From: an uncultured Eubacteriales bacterium
GTDB lineage: Bacteria > Bacillota > Clostridia > Oscillospirales > CAG-272
Direction of reading: 5' to 3'
Length of the DNA: 64,000 nucleotides
Assembly (NCBI GenBank): GCA_900547725.1
Contig: URHR01000002.1
Span: forward strand, 1 to 64,000
The notes beneath the pieces were generated by a model. That model had not been told where the DNA came from and made no database searches. It saw only the letters and a list, made by a program, of their open reading frames with translations. The translations under genes and the position numbers were made by a program. Below, piece after piece: positions 10,155 through 20,863 of the stretch (its first letter is position 1; each line of letters begins with the position of its first letter).

Positions 10155-10691
10155 TTATCCCTCCGGCGTAATCAGCCCGTAAGCTCCGTCCCGACGGGCG
10201 TAAACCACGCAGGTCTTGCCGGTCTCGCCGTTGTTGAATACAAAGAACTGATGCCCCAAGAGATTCATCTGCAGAATCGCTTCCTCGGGTGTCATCGGCT
10301 TGACGGGGAAGGTCTTGACGCGAATGATCGTTTCTTCATCCTCGGCTTCGGACTCTTCTGAACCGAAAGTCTCTTCCTGCATCACCTCTAAACCGCCCGT
10401 GCGAAGCCGACGCGCCACACGCGTTTTGTTGCGGCGGATCTGCCGCTCGATTGCGTCAACCGCCTCGTCAAGCGCCGTGCGGAAGCTGTCTGCGCCGACC
10501 TCACTGCGGAACAGTGTGTTGGCGGCGGAAATCGTGATTTCGAGATTCTTTTCATTATGCTTGCAGGAGAGCGTGACGGTTGCGTCACCCTCGCCCGAAA
10601 AATACTTGTCGAGCTTTCCAAGCTTGCGCTCAATCAGATCTTTCATTTCATCGTAAACGTTCATCTGTCTGCCAACTACGGTAATTTTCAT
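10155..10691 (-). CDS. hpf: Long-form ribosome hibernation promoting factor
   Basis: About 178 aa. The N-terminal ribosome-binding S30AE domain (MKITVVGRQMNVYDEMKDLI) is followed by an acidic linker (GSEESEAEDEE) and the C-terminal dimerisation domain (PMTPEEAILQMNLLGHQFFVFNN). This is the long HPF that pairs 70S ribosomes into 100S particles in stationary phase. The frame can begin at a TTG at 10703, but the ATG at 10691 gives the standard N-terminus. It has its own promoter on this strand, divergent from ligA. Confidence 0.95.
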   Translation of the reverse strand: MKITVVGRQMNVYDEMKDLIERKLGKLDKYFSGEGDATVTLSCKHNEKNLEITISAANTLFRSEVGADSFRTALDEAVDAIERQIRRNKTRVARRLRTGGLEVMQEETFGSEESEAEDEETIIRVKTFPVKPMTPEEAILQMNLLGHQFFVFNNGETGKTCVVYARRDGAYGLITPEG

Positions 10692-10746
10692 GGTTTCTTC
10701 CAACCTTTCCTATGGATTGCAAAGGGGATTGTCCCTTTACACTTTC

Positions 10747-10775
10747 AGTATAACACAAAAATCGCTTCCTGTAAA
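10747..10775 (-). promoter_or_regulatory. hpf promoter
   Basis: Read on the minus strand: TTTACA, 17-bp spacer, TATACT. It lies about 56 bp before the hpf ATG. Confidence 0.75.
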
Positions 10776-10857
10776 GATGAAACAAATATTTTTTACATAA
10801 CGGAAAAATATTTGTAGAACCTGATAGAAAGGAAAGCGGGAAATCTCCGCGTTCCTC

Positions 10858-10886
10858 TTGACAGAAGCAGGAAAATCTGGTATAAT
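10858..10886 (+). promoter_or_regulatory. ligA promoter
   Basis: Consensus TTGACA (10858-10863), 17-bp spacer ending in TGG, TATAAT (10881-10886), about 62 bp before the ligA start. Confidence 0.9.
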
Positions 10887-10918
10887 GAAAGATGGACATC
10901 GCCGCGGAGAGGACATAA

Positions 10919-12967
<2,049 letters not shown>

Positions 12968-13019
12968 CCCCCGACGGAGCGCAATATATCAGACAGACAT
13001 AAGAAAAGGAGAACAAACG

Positions 13020-13907
13020 ATGCACGCAACACTGGTAGTTCTTGCGGCGGGACTCGGAAGCCGCTTTGGAGGAAACAAGCAGATATCCTGCGTCGGTCCG
13101 AACGACGAATGCCTGATGGAGTATTCGGTTTACGACGCCATGCAGGCGGGCTTTGACCGCGTGGTGATGATTCTGAAAGAGGAAATGATCGACATCGTGC
13201 GCGAAAAGTTCGGCAAACGACTGGAAAAGCTGATCCGCGTGGATTACGCGGTGCAGGATTTTTCGTCGATTCCCGCATTCTATACCATGCCAGCGGAACG
13301 TACCAAGCCGCTCGGCACGGTTCACGCTCTGCTTTGCGCCGCGCCTTATCTGGACGCGCCTTTTGCGACCATCAACGCCGACGACTACTACGGGCGGGAT
13401 GCGTACACCATTCTGTACCGGATGCTCGGCAAACTCCAAAACGACCGTGAGGCGGTGATGGTGCCGTACATCCTCGGCAATACCATGAGCGAGAACGGCG
13501 GCGTGACGCGCGGCGTGTGCCGATTGGCGAACGGGTATCTGGAGGCGGTGAACGAGACGAAAAACATCCGCTATGCCGCGGACCGTTCCATTACCTCGGA
13601 CGCGGGGGCGCTCTCGCCCGACGAACGTGTTTCGATGAACATCTGGGGCTTCCACCCGTCGGCAATCGGAAAAATTCAGACCTATTTTGAGGACTTTCTG
13701 CGTGCGCTTCCTCCGGATGAATGCCGCGCGGAATGCCTGCTTCCGATTATGGTCAACGATTTTCTTGCGGCGGGAACGCTTTCCGTGGCGGCGGAGGAAT
13801 CGCCCGACCGTTGGTTCGGTCTGACCTACCGCGAGGATATGGCGGAGGTCGCGGAGGAACTGAAGCGACTTTGCGAAACCGGTTTTTACCCCAAAAATCT
13901 TTTCTGA
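13020..13907 (+). CDS. Sugar-phosphate nucleotidyltransferase-like protein
   Basis: A 295-aa NTP-transferase (Rossmann-like) protein. It opens with VVLAAGLGSRFGGNKQ, the glycine-rich NTP-binding loop with the conserved Arg and Lys, and has INADDYYG, the metal-binding Asp strand. It resembles NDP-sugar pyrophosphorylases but lacks a C-terminal beta-helix acyltransferase part, and the sugar is not evident. RBS AAAAGGAG lies before the ATG at 13020. Following ligA and followed by a lipoprotein, it sits in a mixed operon that does not reveal the pathway. Confidence 0.75.
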   Translation: MHATLVVLAAGLGSRFGGNKQISCVGPNDECLMEYSVYDAMQAGFDRVVMILKEEMIDIVREKFGKRLEKLIRVDYAVQDFSSIPAFYTMPAERTKPLGTVHALLCAAPYLDAPFATINADDYYGRDAYTILYRMLGKLQNDREAVMVPYILGNTMSENGGVTRGVCRLANGYLEAVNETKNIRYAADRSITSDAGALSPDERVSMNIWGFHPSAIGKIQTYFEDFLRALPPDECRAECLLPIMVNDFLAAGTLSVAAEESPDRWFGLTYREDMAEVAEELKRLCETGFYPKNLF

Positions 13908-13924
13908 ACGGAGTAAAATAAGGC

Positions 13925-14773
13925 ATGAAAAAGCGGATGTTGGCGTTCTTGACCGTGTGTGCCGTCCTGTGCGGCAGTGCTTGCGCGAGAAAAGTACCGT
14001 CCGGGATCGAACGCGGAACGCCCAAAACCGAATCCCCGGAAGAATCGAAAACGCAAACGTCCGGGGAGGAGCTGTTGCCGGTTTATGCGCCCGAGCGGAT
14101 TGCCGCGGCTTCCAAATGGGACGGAAATCAGCAAATGGTGACGAGCAAATCCGAAATATACGAGTTTCTGGACGGGAACGGGAAAAAGGAAACGCCTTAT
14201 CTGCTGAAAAGCGCCGAGGATGTTGCAAGGCTCGCGGCGAACGTGCGGCATTACGGAACTTACCTGAATACCGAGATTACGCGCTACCGCGGCGTGTATT
14301 TCCGTCTGGAGTGCGACATCGATATGCAGGGACATCCTTGGTGGGGAATTGGCGGCGGCTCGGATCTGTCGCGTGGCAAAACCTCCTTCATGGGGATCTT
14401 TGACGGGAACAATCATGCCATCTACAACCTTGCGTTGCGGGAAGAACCGCTGTCCGGATTCTTTTCCTACATCAGCGACGGTGCTGTTATCAAAAATCTG
14501 ATTATCGCGTCGGGAACGGTGGAGTTGTCGTCGAATTTCCAACATGCGGGAATTCTGGTCGGAAGGGTTGCGGGCGGGGCGGTGATCGAAAACTGTTCCG
14601 TCTCCGTGGAGATGACGGGCAGTTCCGAAAAGCTGTGGACGGTCGGGATCATCGGACACGAAACCGACGGTTCCGTATCCGTGGAAACCTGCGATTTCGG
14701 CGGCGTGACGTTCGGCGGCGAGCCGTATGCGATTCCCGGAATCGGATACAAGAGGACAACCGACGCGAACTGA
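13925..14773 (+). CDS. Putative lipoprotein with GLUG-like repeats
   Basis: A 282-aa protein. The signal peptide ends in a plausible lipobox (CGSAC, Cys20). A Ser/Glu-rich linker is followed by a beta-rich domain with FMGIFDGNNHAIYNL, GFFSYISDGAVIKNLII, AGILVGRVAGGAVIENCSV and a final similar unit. These are the strand-turn units of GLUG-type beta-solenoid surface proteins. A second protein with the same kind of repeat is encoded at 56723. It probably acts on the outer face of the membrane; no enzymatic motif is visible. The link with the upstream nucleotidyltransferase is positional only. Confidence 0.65.
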   Translation: MKKRMLAFLTVCAVLCGSACARKVPSGIERGTPKTESPEESKTQTSGEELLPVYAPERIAAASKWDGNQQMVTSKSEIYEFLDGNGKKETPYLLKSAEDVARLAANVRHYGTYLNTEITRYRGVYFRLECDIDMQGHPWWGIGGGSDLSRGKTSFMGIFDGNNHAIYNLALREEPLSGFFSYISDGAVIKNLIIASGTVELSSNFQHAGILVGRVAGGAVIENCSVSVEMTGSSEKLWTVGIIGHETDGSVSVETCDFGGVTFGGEPYAIPGIGYKRTTDAN

Positions 14774-14836
14774 TCCGACGCGGATGCGCCCGCCGGCGAA
14801 AATCGGGAGAATGCGCGAAAAAATTCGGATTAAGTC

Positions 14837-14865
14837 TTGACAAACCGGGAAAGATGTGGTACAAT
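14837..14865 (+). promoter_or_regulatory. ileS promoter
   Basis: TTGACA (14837-14842), 17-bp spacer ending in TGG, TACAAT (14860-14865). It drives the T-box leader. Confidence 0.88.
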
Positions 14866-14879
14866 AGCCATGAACGGCT

Positions 14880-15190
14880 GTGACGAAGAAGCCGCGGGAC
14901 GGAATGCCACAGAGAGTGCGCGGGCGGTGCGAGCGCATGACAGGATGTCCCCACAGGGTATCGCTTCCGAGCCGACAGGGTGAAACCGTGCAGTACAGGC
15001 TTTGCGGGAGTAATTTTGTCCGTGTTGTCGCGTTAAGACAGGAGGTTAAGGCAATACCTCGCAATTGTACCATCTGCATTACGCGGGATTACCTTAAAAG
15101 ACCTGTGAGTGCGCCCCATCCGGGCGAACATGAGTGGTACCGCGGAAAATTCCGTCTCATGGCATGATGCCGTGAGACGGTTTTTGTTTT
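14880..15190 (+). promoter_or_regulatory. T-box riboswitch leader of ileS
   Basis: A roughly 300-nt untranslated leader between the promoter and ileS. The AGAGAG (GA/kink-turn) motif at 14911-14916 opens stem I. An ATC triplet at 14960-14962, followed by a TTCCGAGC block, is the likely isoleucine specifier. The conserved T-box GAGTGGTACCGCGG (15132-15145) would pair with the uncharged tRNA acceptor end and form the antiterminator. The intrinsic terminator follows: CCGTCTCATGGC pairs with a matching arm ending at 15180, then a T-run to 15190. Uncharged tRNA-Ile should switch ileS on. Confidence 0.92.
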
Positions 15191-15218
15191 GTAAAAAATC
15201 CATTTAGGAGTGAAGAAT

Positions 15219-18020
15219 ATGGCAAAGGATTACACAAGCACACTGAATCTGCCCGTTACCGATTTCCCCATGCGGGCGGGACTGCCGCAGAGAGAGCCGG
15301 AAATGCAGAAGTACTGGGAGTCCATCGACCTGTATAACCTTATGCAGGAGAACGGCAAGGGCAAGCCGCTGTTCATGCTGCACGACGGACCGCCCTTCTC
15401 GAACGGCAACATTCACATGGGCACTGCGATGAATAAGATTCTCAAGGATTTCATCAACAAGTCCAAGATGATGATGGGCTACCGCGTTTCTTATATCCCC
15501 GGTTGGGATAACCACGGAATGCCGATCGAATCCGCCATCATCAAGCAGAACAAGCTGGATCGCAAGAAGATGTCGATTCCCGAGTTCCGCGAAGCCTGCC
15601 ACAACTTCGCGCAGGATTTCGTCAACCGCCAGAGAGAGCAGTTCAAGCGCCTTGGCGTCAGCGGCGATTGGGAACATCCGTACCTGACCATGAACCGCTC
15701 GTTTGAGGGCAGGGAAGTCAGGGTCTTTGGCGAGATGTACAAGCGCGGGTATATCTACAAGGGCATGAAGCCGGTTTACTGGTGTCCGCACGACGAGACT
15801 GCGTTGGCGGAAGCCGAGATCGAATATCAGACCGATGCATGCACCTCGGTCTATGTCAAGTTCCGCGTCAAGGACGACAAGCAAAAGCTTGCGGGACTCT
15901 GCGACCCGGGCAAGACCTATTTCATCATCTGGACCACCACGACGTGGACGCTCCCTGGCAACCAGGCAATTGCGCTCAGCCCGGTTGACGACTATGTTCT
16001 GGTGCGTGCCGACAACGGCGAGTGCTATCTCGTTGCCGACGCGCTTTGCGAAAAGACCATGCAGGCGGGCAAGGTCGGCAGCTACGAAAAACTGGCGACT
16101 TTCAAGGGACAGGATCTCGAATACATGACCGCACAGCACCCGTTCCTTGACCGTGATTCTCTGGTTGTGACCGCAGATTATGTCACGATGGACAGCGGTA
16201 CCGGTTGCGTTCACACAGCGGGCGGCTTCGGCGCAGACGACCATGTGACCTGCCGCCGCTACAACCTGCCCGATCTTGTCCCGGTTGATGACCGCGGCTA
16301 TCAGACCGCCGAGGCTGGCAAGTTCGCGGGAATGTACTACGAGAAGTCGAACGACGCGATCTTTGCAGATATGCAGGAGAGCGGCGCGCTGTTCGCATTC
16401 GAGAAGTTCAGCCACGAGTACCCGCACTGCTGGAGATGCAAGAACCCGATCATCTTTCGCTCCACGCCGCAGTGGTTCTGCTCGGTGGAGGCATTCAAGG
16501 ATGAGGCGGTCAAGGCTTGCGAGAACGTGCAGTGGCTTCCCGAGTGGGGCGGCGAACGGATCAAGCAGATGGTGCGCGACCGCGCCGACTGGTGCATTTC
16601 CCGTCAGCGCCATTGGGGTCTGCCGATTCCCGTGTTCTACTGCGCCGACTGCGGCAAGCCGGTTGTAACCGATGAGACGATTGAAGCCGTGTCGCAGGCG
16701 TTTGCCGAAAGCGGTTCCAATGTCTGGTACGAAAAGGAAGCGGCGGAGCTTCTGCCGGAAGGCTTTGCCTGCCCGCATTGCGGCGGCAAGTCCTTTACCA
16801 AAGAGACCGACACGCTGGACGGTTGGTTTGACTCCGGTTCGTCGCATTTTGCGGTTCTGCACGACAACCCCGATCTGAAGTGGCCTGCCGACCTCTATCT
16901 GGAGGGCGCTGACCAGTATCGCGGGTGGTTCCAGTCCTCGCTCCTGACGGCTGTCGGCGCGGGCAAAGAGCCGATTGCCCCCTACAAGACGGTTCTGACC
17001 CACGGTTGGGTTGTGGACGGAGAGGGGAAAGCAATGCACAAGTCGCTCGGCAACAGCGTTTCGCCCTCGGATGTCATTCCGAAGTACGGCGCGGATCTGG
17101 TGCGCCTGTGGGTCGCTTCCTCGGATTACCGCGTGGATGTGCGCGTGTCCGACCCGATCTTCAGGCAACTGTCCGACGCATACCGCAAGGTTCGCAACAC
17201 GGTTCGTATCCTGATTGCCGACCTCTCGGATTTCAACCCCGATACCGACGCGGTTTCGTTTGACCGCCTGCCCGAGATCGACCGTTGGATGATCTCCCGC
17301 ATGAACGAACTGACCAAAGAGGTTCTCGAATCCTTCAACGACTACGAGTTCCACGCGATCTATCATGCGATCAACAATTTCTGTACGACCGACCTTTCCA
17401 AGCTGTATATCGACATTACCAAGGATCGCGTGTATACCGAAAAGAAGGACGGCGAAGCCCGCCGCGCGGCACAGACCGCCATGTATTTCGTGCTGTCGGG
17501 TCTGATCCGACTGTTGGCGCCGATCCTTGCGTTTACCGCCGAGGAGATGTGGCAGGCGATCCCGCACAAGGCGACCGACCGCACCGAAAGCGTGTATCTC
17601 AACCCCATGCCGACCTACGACGAGGCGCTGACCTACCCCGCTGTGCGTGAAAAATGGGATCGTCTGTTTGAGATGCGCGACGATGTGATGAAGGCGCTTG
17701 AACTGGCGCGAACCGAAAAGATGGTCGGAAAGTCGCTCGACGCGAAGATTACGCTCTACACCACCGATTCGGAAATGACCGCTCTGCTTGCGAAATTCGG
17801 CGACGAGCTGAAAACCGTGTTCATCGTTTCGGGCGTTGAGGTTCGGAACGGGGAAGCGCCCGCCGAGGCGCATACCGAAGGCGCGAGCGGCGTTGGCGTT
17901 CTGGTCTCTCCCGCAGACGGTTGCAAGTGCGACCGTTGCTGGTCCTACTCCGTAAAGGGTCTGCATACCGAGGACGGCGGCTTCCTCTGCGAGCGTTGCC
18001 GCAACATTCTGGGGCTGTAA
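15219..18020 (+). CDS. ileS: Isoleucyl-tRNA synthetase
   Basis: A 933-aa class I aminoacyl-tRNA synthetase that charges tRNA-Ile. The HIGH-type motif is GNIHMGT (about residues 63-69); the KMSKS loop is AMHKSLGN (about 605-612). A CP1 editing domain lies between them, and a C-terminal zinc finger (CKCDRCW ... CERC) ends the protein, as in the bacterial eukaryal-unlike form. ATG 15219 is preferred over the GTG at 15210 because AGGAG sits 8 bp upstream. Expression is governed by the T-box leader. Confidence 0.98.
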   Translation: MAKDYTSTLNLPVTDFPMRAGLPQREPEMQKYWESIDLYNLMQENGKGKPLFMLHDGPPFSNGNIHMGTAMNKILKDFINKSKMMMGYRVSYIPGWDNHGMPIESAIIKQNKLDRKKMSIPEFREACHNFAQDFVNRQREQFKRLGVSGDWEHPYLTMNRSFEGREVRVFGEMYKRGYIYKGMKPVYWCPHDETALAEAEIEYQTDACTSVYVKFRVKDDKQKLAGLCDPGKTYFIIWTTTTWTLPGNQAIALSPVDDYVLVRADNGECYLVADALCEKTMQAGKVGSYEKLATFKGQDLEYMTAQHPFLDRDSLVVTADYVTMDSGTGCVHTAGGFGADDHVTCRRYNLPDLVPVDDRGYQTAEAGKFAGMYYEKSNDAIFADMQESGALFAFEKFSHEYPHCWRCKNPIIFRSTPQWFCSVEAFKDEAVKACENVQWLPEWGGERIKQMVRDRADWCISRQRHWGLPIPVFYCADCGKPVVTDETIEAVSQAFAESGSNVWYEKEAAELLPEGFACPHCGGKSFTKETDTLDGWFDSGSSHFAVLHDNPDLKWPADLYLEGADQYRGWFQSSLLTAVGAGKEPIAPYKTVLTHGWVVDGEGKAMHKSLGNSVSPSDVIPKYGADLVRLWVASSDYRVDVRVSDPIFRQLSDAYRKVRNTVRILIADLSDFNPDTDAVSFDRLPEIDRWMISRMNELTKEVLESFNDYEFHAIYHAINNFCTTDLSKLYIDITKDRVYTEKKDGEARRAAQTAMYFVLSGLIRLLAPILAFTAEEMWQAIPHKATDRTESVYLNPMPTYDEALTYPAVREKWDRLFEMRDDVMKALELARTEKMVGKSLDAKITLYTTDSEMTALLAKFGDELKTVFIVSGVEVRNGEAPAEAHTEGASGVGVLVSPADGCKCDRCWSYSVKGLHTEDGGFLCERCRNILGL

Positions 18021-18036
18021 CGTGCCGCGTAACATT

Positions 18037-18076
18037 CCCCGAATCCCCCTTGTCGAAATTTTGGGGGATTCGGGGG
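18037..18076. terminator. Possible terminator hairpin after ileS
   Basis: Inverted repeat CCCCGAATCCCCC / GGGGGATTCGGGG (18037-18049 with 18063-18075). The stem is long and G+C-rich, but no T-run follows, so its role as an intrinsic terminator is uncertain. Confidence 0.4.
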
Positions 18077-18112
18077 AAAGTCCTGTTGATGGCAACTTAG
18101 GTTGATAAAAAA

Positions 18113-18304
18113 TATCCCCCCTCATCAGTCGCTCACGCGACAGCTTCCCCCCGAGGGGAAGCCTGCCGTACAGAGTGCTCCTGCTCAAAATGCAGCTTTT
18201 GTTGTTCGTTTGATCCAGCTTGTTACAACACTCGAAAGGGTTTTTGCAAAAAAGGCTTCCCCTTGGGGGGAAGCTGTCGCGTGAGCGACTGATGAGGGGG
18301 GATA
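18113..18304. repeat. 192-bp element with 51-bp terminal inverted repeats (MITE-like)
   Basis: The left arm 18113-18163 and right arm 18254-18304 are reverse complements over 51 bp with one mismatch. Each carries the core CTCATCAGTCGCTCACGCG and a nested AGCTTCCCC/GGGGAAGC hairpin. The 90-bp centre has no convincing ORF. The whole could fold into one very long hairpin. No transposase is present, so it is a non-autonomous, MITE-like or palindromic intergenic element. Similar ATCAGTC...AGCTTCCCC sequences are, from memory, repeated in many Clostridia genomes. With the hairpin at 18037 it accounts for most of the gene-free stretch 18021-18403. Confidence 0.8.
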
Positions 18305-18403
18305 AATCACCTCCTACGAACGGATAATTTTTCAGTCGGAATTTTAGGCTGTTGGATTGCTATACGCGGGCAAAGCCCCGAGGCTTTACGAAAGGAGAAA
18401 AAC

Positions 18404-18925
18404 ATGACCATGATTCTTGTTCTGATCGGCATCATCCTCGGCTCGGTCGGGTTGGATCAGCTGACCAAGCTGTTGGCTGTGCAGTACCTCAAGCCGATCG
18501 GGTCTTATCCGCTCTGGCAGAATGTTCTGCACCTGACCTATGTCGAGAATCGCGGCGCGGCATTCGGAATGCTCAGCAATCAGCGTTGGGTGTTCATGAT
18601 CTTTTCCACCGTTGCAATCATCGGGTTGGTGGTCTACCTGTTCCGCTTCTGTAAGGAAGGCAAATGGGTCAAGGTCGCGCTTGCCATGATTATCGGCGGC
18701 GGAATCGGCAACATGATCGATCGCATCGCGCTCGGTTATGTCGTGGATTTCGTGGACTTCACCCTGATTCACTTCGCGGTGTTCAACGTGGCGGATTCCT
18801 TTGTGTCGGTCGGCGCGGTGATGCTGGTCATCTGGTTCGTGCGGTCGATGGTGACGGAATACCGGAACGGGAAAAAGAAAAAAGCCGACGGAACGTCGGA
18901 AGAGCATGATGACGGAACAAACTGA
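18404..18925 (+). CDS. lspA: Lipoprotein signal peptidase (signal peptidase II)
   Basis: A 173-aa inner-membrane aspartyl protease that cleaves prolipoproteins before the lipid-modified cysteine. It has four membrane segments, the TYVENRGAAFGML motif, and the two catalytic aspartates in NMIDRI...VVDFVDF and FNVADSFV. The C-terminus is short and basic. RBS AAAGGAG precedes the ATG. Substrates in this window include the lipoproteins at 4384, 13925 and 24220. It overlaps the next gene by 20 bp, as is common for lspA/rluD pairs in Firmicutes. A fragment of the dispersed repeat (GGGCAAAGCCCCGAGG) lies just upstream. Confidence 0.97.
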   Translation: MTMILVLIGIILGSVGLDQLTKLLAVQYLKPIGSYPLWQNVLHLTYVENRGAAFGMLSNQRWVFMIFSTVAIIGLVVYLFRFCKEGKWVKVALAMIIGGGIGNMIDRIALGYVVDFVDFTLIHFAVFNVADSFVSVGAVMLVIWFVRSMVTEYRNGKKKKADGTSEEHDDGTN

Positions 18926-19892
18926 CCGGCTTGTCTCGCACACGGTGGAGGAAGCGGAAAGCGGAGAACGGCTTGACAGCGCGGTGGCAAACGCCGCAGA
19001 GGTAACGCGCTCCGCCGCCGCACGACTGATTTGCGAGGGCTTCGTGACCGTGGACGGTCAGGCGCGCGACAAGAATTACCGCCTGCGCGCGGGGGAGCGG
19101 TTGGAAATCCGCCAACCGCAGATAAAGGAATGCGAAGCGACGGCGCAGAATATCCCGCTTGATGTGATTTACGAGGACAGCGATCTTATCGTCATCAACA
19201 AACCCGTTGGCATGGTGGTTCATCCTGCCGCAGGAAACCCGGACGGAACGCTTGTCAACGCGCTCCTGTGGCACTGCGGCGAAAGCCTCTCGGGCGTGGG
19301 CGGTGTCCTTCGTCCGGGAATCGTTCACCGCATCGATAAGGATACAAGCGGTCTGTTGGTGGTTGCGAAGAATGACGAAACCCACCTCGGGCTGTCGGCA
19401 CAGCTTTCGGGACACCACATCCGCCGCGTCTATTACGCCATTGCCATCGGGAACCTGCCCGAGGACAGCGGAACGGTGGATGCCCCCATCGGAAGGCATC
19501 CGATTGACCGCAAAAAAATGGCGGTTCTGACCGCCGCGGGCGCACACGCGAAAAACGCCGTGACCCATTGGACCGTTGTTGCGCGCGGGGAGGGGGACGG
19601 GACCCGCTTTACGCTCCTGCGCTGTGAACTGGAGACCGGCAGAACACACCAGATCCGCGTGCATCTGGCGTCGCTCGGGCATCCTCTGCTCGGCGACCCG
19701 CTCTACGGGGGAGACAGAACCCGTTTTCAGGCGCGTCACCGCGAACTGATCCCGGGGCAGATTCTCCATGCCGCGCGCCTGACCTTTACCCACCCGCGTA
19801 CGGGCGAGCAGGTCAGCTTCGAGTGCCCGCTGCCCGCGAATTTTGAAAGGCTAAACCGCATCTTATTCGGAGACGCTCCCATTTCCGTTTAG
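18906..19892 (+). CDS. RluD/RluA-family 23S rRNA pseudouridine synthase
   Basis: 328 aa. An N-terminal S4 RNA-binding domain (ERLDSAVANAAEVTRSAAARLI) is followed by the pseudouridine synthase core with the catalytic Asp in HRIDKDTSGLLVVAKN. Later core motifs are RTHQIRVHLASLGHPLLGDPLYG. It isomerises specific uridines in large-subunit rRNA; the exact target cannot be told. The start at 18906 lies inside lspA; an ATG one codon later is possible. Coupled translation with lspA is likely. A second RluA-family gene is at 37730. Confidence 0.93.
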   Translation: MMTEQTDRLVSHTVEEAESGERLDSAVANAAEVTRSAAARLICEGFVTVDGQARDKNYRLRAGERLEIRQPQIKECEATAQNIPLDVIYEDSDLIVINKPVGMVVHPAAGNPDGTLVNALLWHCGESLSGVGGVLRPGIVHRIDKDTSGLLVVAKNDETHLGLSAQLSGHHIRRVYYAIAIGNLPEDSGTVDAPIGRHPIDRKKMAVLTAAGAHAKNAVTHWTVVARGEGDGTRFTLLRCELETGRTHQIRVHLASLGHPLLGDPLYGGDRTRFQARHRELIPGQILHAARLTFTHPRTGEQVSFECPLPANFERLNRILFGDAPISV

Positions 19893-19967
19893 GGAAGTTC
19901 TTGCGGGGTCTTGGGGGGCTTCTTTCAAGAAGCCCCCCAAGTGGGTTCGGGCAACGCCCGAGACCTT
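19893..19967 (+). repeat. Dispersed double-hairpin repeat, copy 3
   Basis: GGAAGTTCTTGCGG, then a perfect 14-bp hairpin with a 4-nt TTCA loop (arms 19910-19923 and 19928-19941), then a short TCGGGC/GCCCGA hairpin and GACCTTA. It sits exactly between the convergent rluD-like and deoR-type genes and overlaps the deoR stop codon. It could therefore act as a bidirectional terminator. Confidence 0.75.
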
Positions 19968-20730
19968 ACCCCACGCGCGAGGAAAGCACGAGTTTTTCGG
20001 GGATCGGATCGGTGAAGAAAGCGCACAGATCGCGGTCGCTGACCACGTAGTCCAGATCGCGGACGTTGCCCTGATAGAAGGTGGAGGGTCTGCCGAGCTT
20101 GCTGGAATCGATGAGCAGAATTTTCCGCCGCGCGTTCTTCAGCATGATATTCCGTACCGCAACTTCTTCGGCGTAGCAATCGTAAAAGTTGCCGTCCTCG
20201 GTCAACGCCTGAACCGAAAACAGCACCACGTCCGCGTGAATCTGCGAAAGAAAGTTCTGCGCATAACCGCCGACCAGAACCGCGCGGTTCTCGGACGAGA
20301 CCAACCCGCCCGTGCAGTAAGCCTTCACGTCGTACCCCGAAAGACAAGCCATTGCGTCCACGCTGTTGGTAATGACCGTTACCCCGCTGACCGAAGGCAA
20401 CAGTTCCGCCGTGAAAAACGCGGTCGAAGAACCGTCCAGAAATACGATGTCGCCGGGGGCAATGAGCGAGACCGCCGCGCGCGAGATCTGTTTTTTCTGC
20501 GCGCTGTTCTCGTGACTGCGCAGGGAAAAGGGAATATGCCGCCCGCTTGTCTGCGTGATCTTCACGCCGCCGTAACTGCGCTGAACCAGTCCGCGCTCCT
20601 CGAGGTTTTTGAGGTCGCGGCGGATACTGGAGGGGCTGATGTTCATTTTGCGGGAGAGGTATTCCACCGTTGCGTACTCGGTATCGCTCAAAAGGGAGAG
20701 AATTTCGTCCTCCCGTTCACATTTGTACAT
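19966..20730 (-). CDS. DeoR-family transcriptional regulator
   Basis: 254 aa. The N-terminal winged helix-turn-helix (EDEILSLLSDTEYATVEYLSRKMNISPSSIRRDLKNLEERG) matches the DeoR signature. The C-terminal ISOCOT-like sugar-phosphate sensing domain follows (GDIVFLDGSSTAFF, VITNSVDAM, then VLLIDSSKLG-type strand). These regulators usually repress sugar-utilisation operons and respond to a phosphorylated sugar. The sugar ABC/GH3 operon that begins at 21643 is the obvious nearby target. That is inferred from position and made less tidy by the exonuclease gene in between. Confidence 0.93.
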   Translation of the reverse strand: MYKCEREDEILSLLSDTEYATVEYLSRKMNISPSSIRRDLKNLEERGLVQRSYGGVKITQTSGRHIPFSLRSHENSAQKKQISRAAVSLIAPGDIVFLDGSSTAFFTAELLPSVSGVTVITNSVDAMACLSGYDVKAYCTGGLVSSENRAVLVGGYAQNFLSQIHADVVLFSVQALTEDGNFYDCYAEEVAVRNIMLKNARRKILLIDSSKLGRPSTFYQGNVRDLDYVVSDRDLCAFFTDPIPEKLVLSSRVG

Positions 20731-20775
20731 ATTGTTTCAACCTTTCTGCGCGGAGATGCGCATTCTTGCATGATT

Positions 20776-20804
20776 ATCATACCATAAAAACGCGGATTTG
20801 TAAA
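20776..20804 (-). promoter_or_regulatory. deoR-type gene promoter
   Basis: On the minus strand: TTTACA, 17-bp spacer ending in TGG, TATGAT. It is about 46 bp before the start codon. Confidence 0.75.
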
Positions 20805-20863
20805 GGGATTTGACGAAAAAAATCGGCTTTCCGCGAGATTTTACGAAAAGACAGGCAGGTTTT

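Noticed and set aside
15204..18188. A minus-strand open frame of about 990 codons opposite ileS.
   Set aside because: Shadow of the ileS codon bias; no start signal or family similarity.
18102..18284. A 60-codon frame inside the inverted-repeat element.
   Set aside because: It is generated by the inverted repeat itself and has no RBS.
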